From the NCBI RefSeq assembly GCF_009689005.1, contig NZ_AP021879.1:1736001-1800000 (forward strand): DNA of 64,000 nucleotides. Reading direction: 5' to 3'. Below are positions 28,125-37,354 of this stretch, one piece after another; the first letter of the stretch is position 1; the number at the start of each line of letters is the position of its first letter. The position numbers and the translations under genes were made by a program. This DNA is from Desulfosarcina ovata subsp. ovata (GTDB lineage Bacteria; Desulfobacterota; Desulfobacteria; Desulfobacterales; Desulfosarcinaceae). The notes under the pieces are model-generated. The model saw nothing but the letters and a program-made list of their open reading frames with translations. It was not told where the DNA came from and ran no database searches.

Positions 28125-30347
28125 GTGGGCACATTATACGTAGTCAAAAAGGGCGACTGGCTCAGCAAGATTGCTGAGAAGCATGGGTATGAATCCTGGC
28201 AGGAGATCTATTACCACGAGGACAACGCTGCATTTCGCGCGAAGCGGCCGGATCCTAACTTGATCTATCCGGGCGACGAACTGATTCTTCCGGACCTCGA
28301 ACCCCCAGCGCCGCCTCCCCCCCCTCCCCCTCCTCCGACACCACCCCCTCCGCCGGAAATGAAAAAGGTGAAGGCGAAAGAGGGCGACAGTTTCTGCAGC
28401 ATTGCCCACACGTACGGGTTCATCAATTGTGCCAAGCTGCGCGAAGCCAATCCATCTCTCAAGGACCGCCAGCTTAGACCTGGAGATGTCGTTGCCATAC
28501 CCGAGCTAACCTCCAAGACGGAGTCGAGAACGACCGAGGTTAAGCCGCCACACAAATTTCGTCGTAAAGCGCCGGAAGTGCGCCTTGCCATCGTATCGGA
28601 ACAAGGCCGTGCAAATCCCGCGGATGCTTCCTTGTTGGACAGTTTGTCGCAACTTGCCGTCTCTAATTACGTACCGACCCGGCAGGGTCCGGGCACAACC
28701 AATGGCAATTGGGTGGATCACACGGTGTTCGCGCACAACGCCAATGCGAGCCTGGACCCCGATCATTTCAAGGTGCAAATCTATGATCGCAGTGCCGGCG
28801 AGAAAGGCGTCGCTGATATCAAAGTCAAGCTCAAGGTAAAAAAGCCCGTATTGAATGCAGCCGGGCAAGTGACGGGCTGGTCGGACATGACCGAGGCCGG
28901 GACGTCACTCGAAGTAACGTGTAAGCCGGTCAATAGTTCCCATCATTATCGCTCTTACTACCTGCGTCTCGTCGTGGATACCCAGGATCACACGGCAAAG
29001 CGACCTTACGGGAGAGCATCGGACAGCGGCACGGATGTATCGAAGCAAACCTTGGTTACACCGCTCCCGAGCGATTCGCACCTGGAAATTCTCGATCTCG
29101 AGGTACATGCAGAGCGCGAGTACGCCAATTGTGCAGCAACGACTGCGGACGCCAGATGTCGCGCTATGGCCAAAGCGAGAGTCGGCAAAGCGGAAAAGCA
29201 GCTGCAGCTACGCATCTATCGCATCGGCGGTGCCACCGGCCCGACAGGGGCAAACGTGAGCAACGCGGAAGTGGACAGCATGATTGCCAACATGCGGCTC
29301 ACGCTCGCACAATCCAATGTCGGCATCCACGTGGAGACGACATCCACAGGTGTGAATGTGCATGACGTGGCCCTGCCGCGCAACCTGATCGCCGTGTCGG
29401 ACGAGAAGGGCAACAAGGCGGACGGCGGCGGTACAATGACCGTACGCGTCCGCCTGACAAGCGGAATCGTAACGGTGCAAATCGAAACCGACAGAAAGGA
29501 CAAACCCGAGGAAACGGCCAACAAGCTTGCTTCAGCCCTGCGAGCCAAGGGCGTCCAAGTCACCGTCTCCCCCAATCCGCCTGTACAAGACTCGAGCGAC
29601 GACTTCGGCTCCTGCGATCTGCTCTGTTTCGAAAACGGCATGCCGGCGCGCATCATCTCGGCGACCTCCACCGACGACGATCAGAAGCTGTCCCACAGCG
29701 GCGGCTTCAACAACGCAAGCGTTGACGATACGACCTCCGAGTATGGCAGCGCGCGAGGTACGAATGCCCAGATGGTCGGCAATGTCGCCTTTCGCGCCTG
29801 CGCCAAGAACAACGCGGCGCATAGCGGCTGTCTTCGTGTGATCCTCGTCAATGACTTCGCGCGCGCCACGCTTCTCGGCAAAGCGCTGCTCCCCTACCGG
29901 GATGTTGTGGCGCGACTGAGGCCTTTGTCCGAGTTCTCGATGTGCGTATTTCTCGACCAGCACGGAGCGAAGCGGCGCACCGTCCTGGCCCATGAGGCCG
30001 GCCATGTACTGCTGGATGCATTCCACACCACCTCTTACAACGCCACAACAAACATCGAGAGCGACTGGGACGGTGCGCAGTACGACAACAACGTTAATCT
30101 GGCTTTCTCCGAATGGATGGCTGCAATCAGTCGCGAGTCCTCACCACCGTTCATTCACAAGCGCATGAGTGATGATCCACTGACGGTGAAGTACGCCGTC
30201 GTGAAGAAAGGTGTCAACAACCTGCAGGGTGAGATCAAGACCCTCGGTGGCGGGGAGCCGTCACCTGTCGCGCGATTTCGAACACTTTCCGCCGCCGTCC
30301 TGCGGCCGTTGCGCACGTTGCGTGATACCAGTGGCAAACCAATTTGA
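28125..30347 (+). CDS. LysM-LysM-HExxH secreted protein, putative effector metallopeptidase
   Basis: 740 residues from GTG 28125. LysM one about 4-54 (YVVKKGDWLSKIAEKHGY), a polyproline linker, LysM two about 79-128, then HKFRRK (about 144-149). The long middle is unclassified. HEAGH at residues 623-627, with His634 six residues on, is a zinc-peptidase-like site; the spacing differs by one from metzincins, so the third ligand is uncertain. No Sec signal peptide. Followed by a helical protein and a HEAT-like lipoprotein. I infer an exported peptidoglycan-targeted toxin; substrate and secretion route unknown. The gene is more GC-rich than its flanks. Confidence 0.65.
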   Translation: MGTLYVVKKGDWLSKIAEKHGYESWQEIYYHEDNAAFRAKRPDPNLIYPGDELILPDLEPPAPPPPPPPPPTPPPPPEMKKVKAKEGDSFCSIAHTYGFINCAKLREANPSLKDRQLRPGDVVAIPELTSKTESRTTEVKPPHKFRRKAPEVRLAIVSEQGRANPADASLLDSLSQLAVSNYVPTRQGPGTTNGNWVDHTVFAHNANASLDPDHFKVQIYDRSAGEKGVADIKVKLKVKKPVLNAAGQVTGWSDMTEAGTSLEVTCKPVNSSHHYRSYYLRLVVDTQDHTAKRPYGRASDSGTDVSKQTLVTPLPSDSHLEILDLEVHAEREYANCAATTADARCRAMAKARVGKAEKQLQLRIYRIGGATGPTGANVSNAEVDSMIANMRLTLAQSNVGIHVETTSTGVNVHDVALPRNLIAVSDEKGNKADGGGTMTVRVRLTSGIVTVQIETDRKDKPEETANKLASALRAKGVQVTVSPNPPVQDSSDDFGSCDLLCFENGMPARIISATSTDDDQKLSHSGGFNNASVDDTTSEYGSARGTNAQMVGNVAFRACAKNNAAHSGCLRVILVNDFARATLLGKALLPYRDVVARLRPLSEFSMCVFLDQHGAKRRTVLAHEAGHVLLDAFHTTSYNATTNIESDWDGAQYDNNVNLAFSEWMAAISRESSPPFIHKRMSDDPLTVKYAVVKKGVNNLQGEIKTLGGGEPSPVARFRTLSAAVLRPLRTLRDTSGKPI

Positions 30348-30370
30348 GCGTAGCGTACGAGGAGGAAAAG

Positions 30371-31336
30371 ATGATGCCTGTGCCACCACAGGGCTATCTC
30401 GGGAAGTCCGAGGCGATGCGTAAGATGTTCGCCTTCATCAACGCAGGCGACGTCGACATGCCGGTACCGCTCCCCAAGCGGGCCTATCCCAGGCACGCGG
30501 CTGAGTTCGTCGCCAAGATGCTCGAGAGCGATGCCCTTGTCGATCGCGAAATCAATCAGCTCGGCGTGATCATGCGCTTTTTTGATTTGCGCGAACAGGT
30601 CAGCGGCTTGGAGCGGCATTTGCTACGCAAGGTAACGGACCGCAATGACTGGGAATGTGCCGTGAGTGCCTTGACGATCTATTGCGATCTCACGAGCCCG
30701 CAGCTTGCTGAGCCTGGCATGGTAAATCGCTATCAGTTGCTGGCGGTAGATGCATCTCGCGTACTCCCGCGCCTGGTCGATCTGACGTTTCACCTGCCGG
30801 ACAACATTGACACGACGATTGTGCGCGACGTGCTCCTCGATGGCATGAAACACTTCGAACCGGCCGTGAAGCGCGAAGAGGACGATGCATTGGTCGAATT
30901 CTACGCCCTCGAGGATCTGCGCGACGACCGGTTAACCTCCGTAATACAGGCAAAAGCAGGAAAGACCGAGATCTTCAATACCTCGGATCTGCGAAAGCAA
31001 AGACAGCTCATCACGCTTCTTTACCTGCAACTCGTGCGCAATCCCTACCTCGACCTGCCAACTTGGGCGGCGATGATGCTGCAGCGCGATTGCAATCAGA
31101 GCGAGCCTGAACAGCTTGCCGAGGCGATGTCCGAAAATCTCGATATGATCATAACGCGAGCCAAAAAACAGGAACCGCTCTCAGAAGATGATCTCAAGGA
31201 TGCAGGCAAGTATTTGACCCGCTGCGCACGTACCGTAACATTCTACGGCGGTGTGCTGACGGATGAGCAGAGTGCGTATCTCGAGCGCTGCTACAACAGT
31301 GGCCAGGTCGACCTCCTGCACTGGGAGGAGGCTTGA
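30371..31336 (+). CDS. helical protein of unknown function, cassette 1
   Basis: 321 residues from ATG 30371, which has GAGGAGG 5 nt upstream; the frame runs further upstream but only into the preceding stop region. No signal peptide, membrane helix or recognised domain. It is rich in charged amphipathic helices (for example AKMLESDALVDREINQLGV and KKQEPLSEDDLKDAGKYL). It follows the LysM-HExxH gene by 23 nt, so it is cotranscribed. It may be a chaperone or adaptor for the effector, or an intracellular immunity factor; sequence does not decide. Confidence 0.6.
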   Translation: MMPVPPQGYLGKSEAMRKMFAFINAGDVDMPVPLPKRAYPRHAAEFVAKMLESDALVDREINQLGVIMRFFDLREQVSGLERHLLRKVTDRNDWECAVSALTIYCDLTSPQLAEPGMVNRYQLLAVDASRVLPRLVDLTFHLPDNIDTTIVRDVLLDGMKHFEPAVKREEDDALVEFYALEDLRDDRLTSVIQAKAGKTEIFNTSDLRKQRQLITLLYLQLVRNPYLDLPTWAAMMLQRDCNQSEPEQLAEAMSENLDMIITRAKKQEPLSEDDLKDAGKYLTRCARTVTFYGGVLTDEQSAYLERCYNSGQVDLLHWEEA

Positions 31337-31380
31337 GGACGGATGACCGATGCAAAGGAATCTACTAGGTAACGAACCGG

Positions 31381-32130
31381 ATGAAACGACATGGCGCGAT
31401 ATGCCTGGCGGTGCTGGCCTTGCTTGCGGCTTCCTGTGAGGCAAAGATGAACAACACGCCTGAGAACAGCCAGAGCGCGACACGAGCGGTCGAGAGCGAT
31501 ATTCCGGCCCTGATCGTCAAGCTCAACGCGGCCAATCCGGCCGACCGCCGAGCGGCTGCTGCCGACCTCGGTGCCGATGGAAAGCGAGCCAGCCAGGCGG
31601 CCGATGCACTCAACGCCGCCGCACAGCAAGATGAAGATGCGATGGTTCGTGTCGCTGCGGCCCAGGCGCTTTGGCAGGTCAGCGGTCAGCCGGATAAGGC
31701 GTTGGACGCATTGCGCGGGGAATTGGACAAACAGACCGCACGCTACCGCAAGTTAGCGGCAATCGAAGACGCCCAGGCCGATGACGCCCACTTCGATGCG
31801 CTGTTCGCCACGCTCAACCAAATCCGGTCAATTGCCCGGGTCCTCGGCAAAATGGGGCCGGAGGCGTCCGCGGCTGCACCCGACCTCATGACCGTGTTGA
31901 ATGAACGTATCGGAGAGGGCTACGAGGATCTGGTGCCGCCGGTGGTGCTGGCCCTTGGGCAGATGGGGCCAGGCGCAGCGACGGTGCTGCCTGACCTCGA
32001 ACGATTTAGCCAAACTGATCCGGGAGAACAGAACCGCGACGTGATCGCTGCTGCCATTGCCGGCATCAAAGGAATGGTTCGTTCCACCCGACAATCGGCA
32101 CATCCGGACCCAATCACCAATCCCGACTGA
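31381..32130 (+). CDS. HEAT-repeat-like lipoprotein, candidate immunity protein
   Basis: 249 residues. Signal peptide with lipobox LLAASC (near residue 20). The body has HEAT-like helical repeats (LNAANPADRRAAAADLGADG, DEDAMVRVAAAQALWQVSG, MGPEASAAAPDLMTVL, MGPGAATVLPDLERF). A lipid-anchored periplasmic helical protein directly downstream of a LysM effector candidate is what an immunity protein against a periplasm-acting toxin would look like. That role is inferred from position only. Confidence 0.6.
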   Translation: MKRHGAICLAVLALLAASCEAKMNNTPENSQSATRAVESDIPALIVKLNAANPADRRAAAADLGADGKRASQAADALNAAAQQDEDAMVRVAAAQALWQVSGQPDKALDALRGELDKQTARYRKLAAIEDAQADDAHFDALFATLNQIRSIARVLGKMGPEASAAAPDLMTVLNERIGEGYEDLVPPVVLALGQMGPGAATVLPDLERFSQTDPGEQNRDVIAAAIAGIKGMVRSTRQSAHPDPITNPD

Positions 32131-32132
32131 TT

Positions 32133-32432
32133 GTCCGTTTTCCTTATAAACAATTCAGAAAAGAAATCAGCGACGAACAGGCCGAAAGCGTGTTGAAACG
32201 TTTCGATACACATGAAAACAAGGGAGTATTCTACACCCCTCTTTTCAATTGGGCGGATGTTTTCGCCATTAGCCTGAATCTTTCAGCCAACCATACGAAA
32301 TCGATTGGAGCTCGTTCGCTGGATATTATTCATGTGGCATCGGCACTCGTCATGGGAGCAAATTGTTTTTTTACCTTCGACAGCCAACAATCACAGTTGG
32401 CTGTGGCGGCCGGTCTGGAAATCGTGAGTTAA
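32133..32432 (+). pseudogene. C-terminal remnant of a PIN-domain (VapC-type) toxin
   Basis: A reading frame starting right after the HEAT gene stop, with no start codon of its own, ends as FRKEISDEQAESVLKRFD, ARSLDIIHVASALVMGA and FFTFDSQQSQLAVAAGLEI. The SLDIIHVASAL and FTFDxQQ motifs are the C-terminal acidic-site half of PIN ribonucleases. The N-terminal half with the first Asp, and any antitoxin gene, are absent. It marks a recombination junction between cassette 1 and older island DNA. Confidence 0.65.
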
Positions 32433-32479
32433 CTTCGATAACCCATTAACAACATTGCTGAATGATCGTATCGGGGAAA

Positions 32480-32586
32480 TATAGCATTCAAGATAATGTT
32501 TTTGGCAAGGCCAGAGGGAGGAAGCTGTATAATCCATACCGCGACGACCGATAACGCCGTCCAAAAACATTATCTTGAATGCTATA
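32480..32586. mobile_element. 107-bp MITE-like element with perfect 26-bp terminal inverted repeats
   Basis: The left end (32480-32505) and right end (32561-32586) are exact reverse complements, 26 of 26, separated by 55 nt without an open frame. The ends begin TATAGC/GCTATA. No clear target duplication is seen. It sits 19 nt upstream of the ATG of the LysM/peptidoglycan-binding gene, so it could form a hairpin in that leader. Confidence 0.7.
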
Positions 32587-32605
32587 GGTGCAGGCAGGTG
32601 TGGTC

Positions 32606-33229
32606 ATGCAACACAAAGTAAAACAAGGCGAGTGCTTAAGTAGTATCGCAGCGCAACATGGGTTTGATTGGGAGAAGATATGGCAACGACCTGAGAACGA
32701 CGCCCTGAAGCAATTGCGCCAGAATCCAAATATACTCATGCCCGGTGACCATGTTTTCATCCCGGATAAAGAAATCCATACCGTGGCGTACGCCACGAAG
32801 CAGCGGCATCGTTTCCGAAAAAAAGGCGTTCCAGTGAAGCTGCGGGTTCGATTTCTCGACAATGACCAACCGCGGGCAAATGAGCGGTATGTCCTAAAGG
32901 TTGACGGCAAAATTCATGAGGGCACTACCGATTCGGACGGGATGGTCCAGCATAATATCAATCCAAAGGCCGTTATCGCTACATTGTATCTTGGAGAAGA
33001 GATGCAAGAATTCCCCCTGGATCTTGGCAGGCTTGACCCGGTGAATGAGATCAGCGGCGTGCAGGCCAGACTCAATAATTTGGGATTCAGTTGCGACGAT
33101 GAGTTTGGTACCATGGGACCTGAAACCAAGGCTGCCATCCGTCAATTCCAATTGGCCCACGGCTTAACGGCATCCGGCGAGATAGATTCAGCCACACAGG
33201 GAAAGTTGCTAAAAGTGCATGGGTGTTGA
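32606..33229 (+). CDS. LysM and peptidoglycan-binding-domain protein, cassette 2
   Basis: 207 residues from ATG 32606 (a GTG six codons upstream touches the MITE). LysM about 2-50 (HKVKQGECLSSIAAQHGFD, ending PNILMPGDHVFIPD), linker HRFRKK (about 70-75), a small beta domain about 78-137, and PG_binding_1 about 142-205 (GVQARLNNLGFSCD, FQLAHGLTASGEID). No Sec signal. LysM-PGB proteins of this build are often next to secreted toxins. It overlaps or abuts the next gene (7 nt apart), so it is probably its carrier or adaptor. Confidence 0.8.
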   Translation: MQHKVKQGECLSSIAAQHGFDWEKIWQRPENDALKQLRQNPNILMPGDHVFIPDKEIHTVAYATKQRHRFRKKGVPVKLRVRFLDNDQPRANERYVLKVDGKIHEGTTDSDGMVQHNINPKAVIATLYLGEEMQEFPLDLGRLDPVNEISGVQARLNNLGFSCDDEFGTMGPETKAAIRQFQLAHGLTASGEIDSATQGKLLKVHGC

Positions 33230-33235
33230 GGAGGC

Positions 33236-34277
33236 ATGATATTGGGATTTCCAACTAGCAAACAGCATGGCAAAGGCAAAAAGGCCCCACCCAGCAGCAC
33301 CCACACGACGATTAATACCGGTTTTGAGATCCGAAAAATTGTGCTGGCGAGGGGTGTGGAAGGCACGGACAAGGATCTCAAGGATAGAAGAAAACAGCTA
33401 AAAAAAAAGCTTGCTGACTGGGAACACAAGCTCAATGTGGCCATCGTATTGAATGACACCAAGGCCCAAAAAGAGGCCAAAGAGTGGGTTGATTGGCTCA
33501 AGGAGTACATCGATATACATCCCATGTTCCTTGTTCCCAATGATCAGGGAAAGATCATGCACAAGGTGCCGCTCACGGATCGAGGCAGCAGCCATGCGTT
33601 CCGGTATGAATACATCAACTCCAAACAGGAGGTGATCTACCGACTGAAGGTTGTCCAGACCAAGCGTGAGTTTAAAAAGTGGCTTGAAACACCTGGAATA
33701 ATGGTGATTTATGCCGGTCACTCAAGATATGGCAGGGGTGCTTGTTTCGGCGACATGCCCGCACCCGGAGACCGCTGGGAAGATGGGAGCGGATGCACCA
33801 TCAACAAATTAAGCACTGACGATGGTCTGCTTCGGCTGGGATTTGAATTCGTAGGCATTCCAATTACAGACATTCATCATCACCACTATCACACCAAGCC
33901 CTTTCGTGGCCTGCTTAAAATCAATGCTAAGACGTGTCACCCGGAAATTACAAAAAGCAAGCCCATTAGAAAGCTTGTCATTGATCCGGATCTTGACATA
34001 TCCGGTACGCAAAAAAAAAACCATGTTACCGGCTCCCATGAATCTGAATGGGGATATTGGAAGTGGGACAGCCAAAGCCAATGCATCCGCATCAAACCCA
34101 CCTTTGACCTGAAATCCATGTTTTACAAGGATGATCCGACCCAAGGCACGCTGTGGGGGTACCGCAAAAAGAGATACGAATCAGGCGGCGGCAAGTGGCG
34201 GTTGCAGATCGTATTAAACGCCGGCTGGAAGAACACGGTATGCAAACCCTGGGATCTCAGCAATTGTAATTTTGAAA
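33236..34277 (+). pseudogene. putative effector, cut after residue 347 by an insertion sequence
   Basis: Begins at ATG 33236 behind GAGGAGG. 347 residues remain before the insertion sequence; beyond that the frame reads IS sequence. A helical N-terminal part (DRRKQLKKKLADWEHKL) is followed by VIYAGHSRYGRGACFGD, GDRWEDGSG and DIHHHHYHTK, rich in His and Gly. No domain I can name. The position behind a LysM adaptor and ahead of a signal-peptide protein suggests a secreted toxin, now inactive unless the truncated form works. Confidence 0.6.
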
Positions 34278-35881
34278 TGGCTCTCTTTGCTACCCAAACA
34301 GAAGTTTTTTTCAATCAAAGTTCGATGCATTTATTTTCTTTATTATTTCAAAATGTTCTGGACACAGAAGCTTGTAATGGATATAAGAGGGTGAATACTC
34401 ATCCACTTTTACCAAAAGCGAGCCAGGGCCATGCGATTGCCAGAACAAGAAGAAAACCGCATCCTACTTGAAAGGAAACATGCAGAATTCACATTTGACA
34501 AAGTGATCCAATTTTTTCGCCAAACTATTTCTGCATTTCCTGACCGGCGCATCGGCACTAATACCAGCTACAGCATAGAAGACGCAGCCCTGGGAGCTTT
34601 TTCTGTTTTTTTTACCCAAAGCCCATCCTTTTTAGCCTTTCAATCCGCTATGCAGCAAACAAAAGGCAAAAACAATGCGCAATCACTTTTCGGCCTCACT
34701 CAAATTCCCTGTACCAACCACATCAAAAGTTTAATGGACGAGGTCCATCCCTCTTATGTCACGCCCGTGTTCAAATATCTTTTCGACGGATTGGAAAAAT
34801 CCGGTCATCTGGACGGGTTTCGCTCATACGACAACAATTTATTGGTTGCCTTTGACGGAACGCAGTATTTTGCTTCAAATACAATTCATTGTGATAATTG
34901 TAGTCGCAAGCACCATAAAAATGGAACCGTAACCTATTCGCATTCAGTCGTGACCCCGGTGATTGTGGCACCGGAAAACAATAAGGTGATTGCTTTGCAA
35001 CCGGAATTTATTACCCCCCAGGATGGCCATGATAAACAAGATTGCGAAAACGCGGCAGCAAAACGCTGGATCGATCAATATGCGGCGGAGTATCAACCTT
35101 TTGGCATCACTGTATTGGGCGATGATCTATACTGTAAACAACCGATTTGCAAAAAACTATTAGATCAAGAACTTGATTTCATTTTGGTCTGTAAACCCGA
35201 TTCTCATAAAACCCTTTACCAGTGGCTGGATGAATTGGACGCCATGCAGACCATCGAAACCGTGGTGGAGAAGCGCTGGACCGGCAAAACCCATGAAATC
35301 GATACGTATCGCTTTGCCAACAAACTGCCGCTACGTGATAGTGAAAACGCCATTGATGTTAATTGGTGCGAACTGACAACAACCCTGCCCGATGGAAAAA
35401 TCGTGTACAAAAACGCATTTGCAACCAATTTTGAAGTTTCAAAGAGCAACGTCAAGCAAATTGTCAAAGATGGCCGAGCACGCTGGAAAGTCGAGAACGA
35501 AAATAATAATGTTTTGAAAAACAGAGGCTATAATATTGAACACAACTTCGGTCACGGGAACAAGCACCTTTCATCATTATTGCTGACCTTCAACTTGTTA
35601 GCCTTTCTGTTCCATACCGTTCTTGAACTGATGGATGAGAAGTACAGCTTGGTTCGTGCTGAGTTACCAACGCGCAAAACCTTTTTTGACGATGTGCGCG
35701 CTTTGACGCGATATATGTATTTTCCCAGTTGGGAGGCGATGTTAACTTTTATGATGCGAGGCCTGGAGATCGAATACGTAGACACCAGTTAAAATCCTTG
35801 GCAGATTTTCACATCAAACCGTACGAGTTCCTTTATTAACCAATGGATAGGTTTGATCAAAATTTCTGATACAGAGAGCCA
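34278..35881 (+). mobile_element. insertion sequence with DDE transposase
   Basis: Bounded by 9-bp terminal inverted repeats, TGGCTCTCT (34278-34286) and AGAGAGCCA (35873-35881); the next 30 nt of the two ends also share CAGAA, TTTT and ATCAAA blocks. About 1.6 kb with one transposase. It splits an effector-like gene. I find no clean target duplication (flanks are A/T-rich: TTTTGAAA and AAAATGAAA). Confidence 0.75.
34431..35792 (+). CDS. DDE-type transposase (IS4/ISNCY-like)
   Basis: 453 residues. The likely catalytic acids are in LVAFDGTQYFAS, VLGDDLYCKQP and WKVENENNNVLKNRGYNIEHNFGHG. A CDNCSRKHHKNG zinc-knuckle-like insert follows the first Asp. Intact reading frame inside the terminal inverted repeats. 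The exact IS family is not certain. Confidence 0.8.
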   Translation: MRLPEQEENRILLERKHAEFTFDKVIQFFRQTISAFPDRRIGTNTSYSIEDAALGAFSVFFTQSPSFLAFQSAMQQTKGKNNAQSLFGLTQIPCTNHIKSLMDEVHPSYVTPVFKYLFDGLEKSGHLDGFRSYDNNLLVAFDGTQYFASNTIHCDNCSRKHHKNGTVTYSHSVVTPVIVAPENNKVIALQPEFITPQDGHDKQDCENAAAKRWIDQYAAEYQPFGITVLGDDLYCKQPICKKLLDQELDFILVCKPDSHKTLYQWLDELDAMQTIETVVEKRWTGKTHEIDTYRFANKLPLRDSENAIDVNWCELTTTLPDGKIVYKNAFATNFEVSKSNVKQIVKDGRARWKVENENNNVLKNRGYNIEHNFGHGNKHLSSLLLTFNLLAFLFHTVLELMDEKYSLVRAELPTRKTFFDDVRALTRYMYFPSWEAMLTFMMRGLEIEYVDTS

Positions 35882-35948
35882 AAAATGAAAAAATTCATCG
35901 GCTGGCTAATTGCGTACAGTTTTGTTTCACTTTTTGATCATAACCTGA

Positions 35949-36341
35949 ACTAAATTTTTCGAAGAACTGATCGAATTGCCATGCTGGTACAAACCTGAAC
36001 CGCATAATTACAATTGCTGCTGGGATCTGGACAAGGTTGACATCAAATGCAAGGTCTTCTGCCATTTTGGATGCAGCTCGTTTAAGCATTTCCACCCCAT
36101 TGTCCGTGGTTCTGGAAAAAAGAGTTGGAAAAAGACCGGTTCCGGTGTGGACCAGCACAATTTCGCCTATTTTACGATAAGACCGTCCAACAAATTCGGT
36201 TCTGTTGTCTGGCTTCAGCGCGTTTTAACGTACCCCAAAAAAAGCAAAGGCAAATCCTGGGAGCCCTGCCTGGAATGGGCCCGTAAGAAAACCAACTACG
36301 ATCTAAGAGTCAAATGGGGTCAACGCTTTAAGATCATTTGA
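35949..36341 (+). pseudogene. C-terminal remnant downstream of the insertion sequence
   Basis: 131 codons open from just after a TGA, no credible start (a TTG lies at 35976). The protein is Cys/Trp/Lys-rich: LPCWYKPEPHNYNCCWDL, CKVFCHFGCSSFKHF, HFxxxVRG-like and many lysines near the end. It is probably the tail of the effector split by the IS, but the two parts are out of frame if the IS is simply removed, so an extra lesion, or a separate gene, must be allowed. Confidence 0.45.
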
Positions 36342-36356
36342 TATGGTTGAGAAATT

Positions 36357-37013
36357 ATGAAAACGTGCTGCTATTTCATTGGTGTAATGGGTGTCGTACT
36401 TGTCTGTTCAGCCTTAGGGTTTCAAAAAGTTGGAGGCAAACCATTGAGCAATTCAAAGATTGAAAGCCAAATAAAAAGTGTGGACCCCGACAATATGACG
36501 GCTGTAGAAGATCTATCGACAAAGATCAAGGCCCTGGCTCGGCAGGCACCTGCCACCATCGTGGAGATGTGGCTCAGTGAGGACAGAACTGCTTCCAAGC
36601 GGGGACGTGAACTGATTGCAGAAATAGAAGAGCTGGCGATCCGTCCCGCTCTGGACCATTTTTCCAAAGCGAACGGGGAAATGCAGGTGCGGCTGATGCA
36701 TATTGCCGTCGAACAGCAGCTTGAAATGCGCAGAGCCATCGTGATCCGGCTCAGACCAATGCTTGAAGACCAAAGCATGCTTCCGGTGTCCAAGGCCGCC
36801 CTGATCGATCCGGATGAGGAGCTACCCGTTCCCCGCCGAACATGTGATGAGGCCTATTTGTTGTTGTGCCGGTTATTGACAGTCGACCAGAACGAGCTTG
36901 AAACAGAACAGCATGAAGAAGCGTTTCTTGAACTATCCGTTGAAAAAAGGAATGCGCGGATTAAAAAGGCGATCTCTTCTAAGTCCTGGTCTATCTGGGC
37001 CCGTTCGGAGTAA
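36357..37013 (+). CDS. signal-peptide protein, candidate immunity protein of cassette 2
   Basis: 218 residues. N-terminal hydrophobic segment (about 6-22) fits a Sec signal peptide; the rest is soluble and largely helical (DLSTKIKALARQAPATIVEMW, MQVRLMHIAVEQQLEMRRAIV). No named domain. It occupies the same place in cassette 2 as the HEAT-like lipoprotein in cassette 1, so a periplasmic immunity role is inferred. It starts 15 nt after the effector remnant. Confidence 0.55.
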   Translation: MKTCCYFIGVMGVVLVCSALGFQKVGGKPLSNSKIESQIKSVDPDNMTAVEDLSTKIKALARQAPATIVEMWLSEDRTASKRGRELIAEIEELAIRPALDHFSKANGEMQVRLMHIAVEQQLEMRRAIVIRLRPMLEDQSMLPVSKAALIDPDEELPVPRRTCDEAYLLLCRLLTVDQNELETEQHEEAFLELSVEKRNARIKKAISSKSWSIWARSE

Positions 37014-37192
37014 CGTGTAAAACCGGTGCTCCGGTTTCCCTCAAAGCAAGCGCCGTTGATAGATAAAAAGCCATAAGATAAGCGTCGACGATTTGATGGA
37101 CCGGACGGAGTACCGCACACGGGATTCGGTTCTCGGAATAGATCTGGTAAAAAAATCTTTTATTATCATTGCGATCAGCGGTGAGGGAAACT

Positions 37193-37354
37193 GTGAAACA
37201 AGGCAAATCGCCTGGTAAGGGGTTGCTCCACAAGGTAAATGATGGCGAATGGATCGGCGAGATCTCCGCTATCTATGGTTTTGCAGATTGGCAGCTTGTT
37301 TGGGAGCACCCTGAAAGTCATGACCTCCAGCAAAGCTGGAGGCTTGACATATGA
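37193..37354 (+). pseudogene. truncated LysM module, cassette 3 stub
   Basis: From GTG 37193 (GAGGG upstream) the frame reads HKVNDGEWIGEISAIYGF then LVWEHPES, matching the LysM of the cassette 2 carrier (HKVKQGECLSSIAAQHGF, IWQRPEN) at the same positions. It stops after 53 residues exactly where two tandem hairpins begin. A third LysM cassette has thus been cut by the REP/transposase element. Confidence 0.6.
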
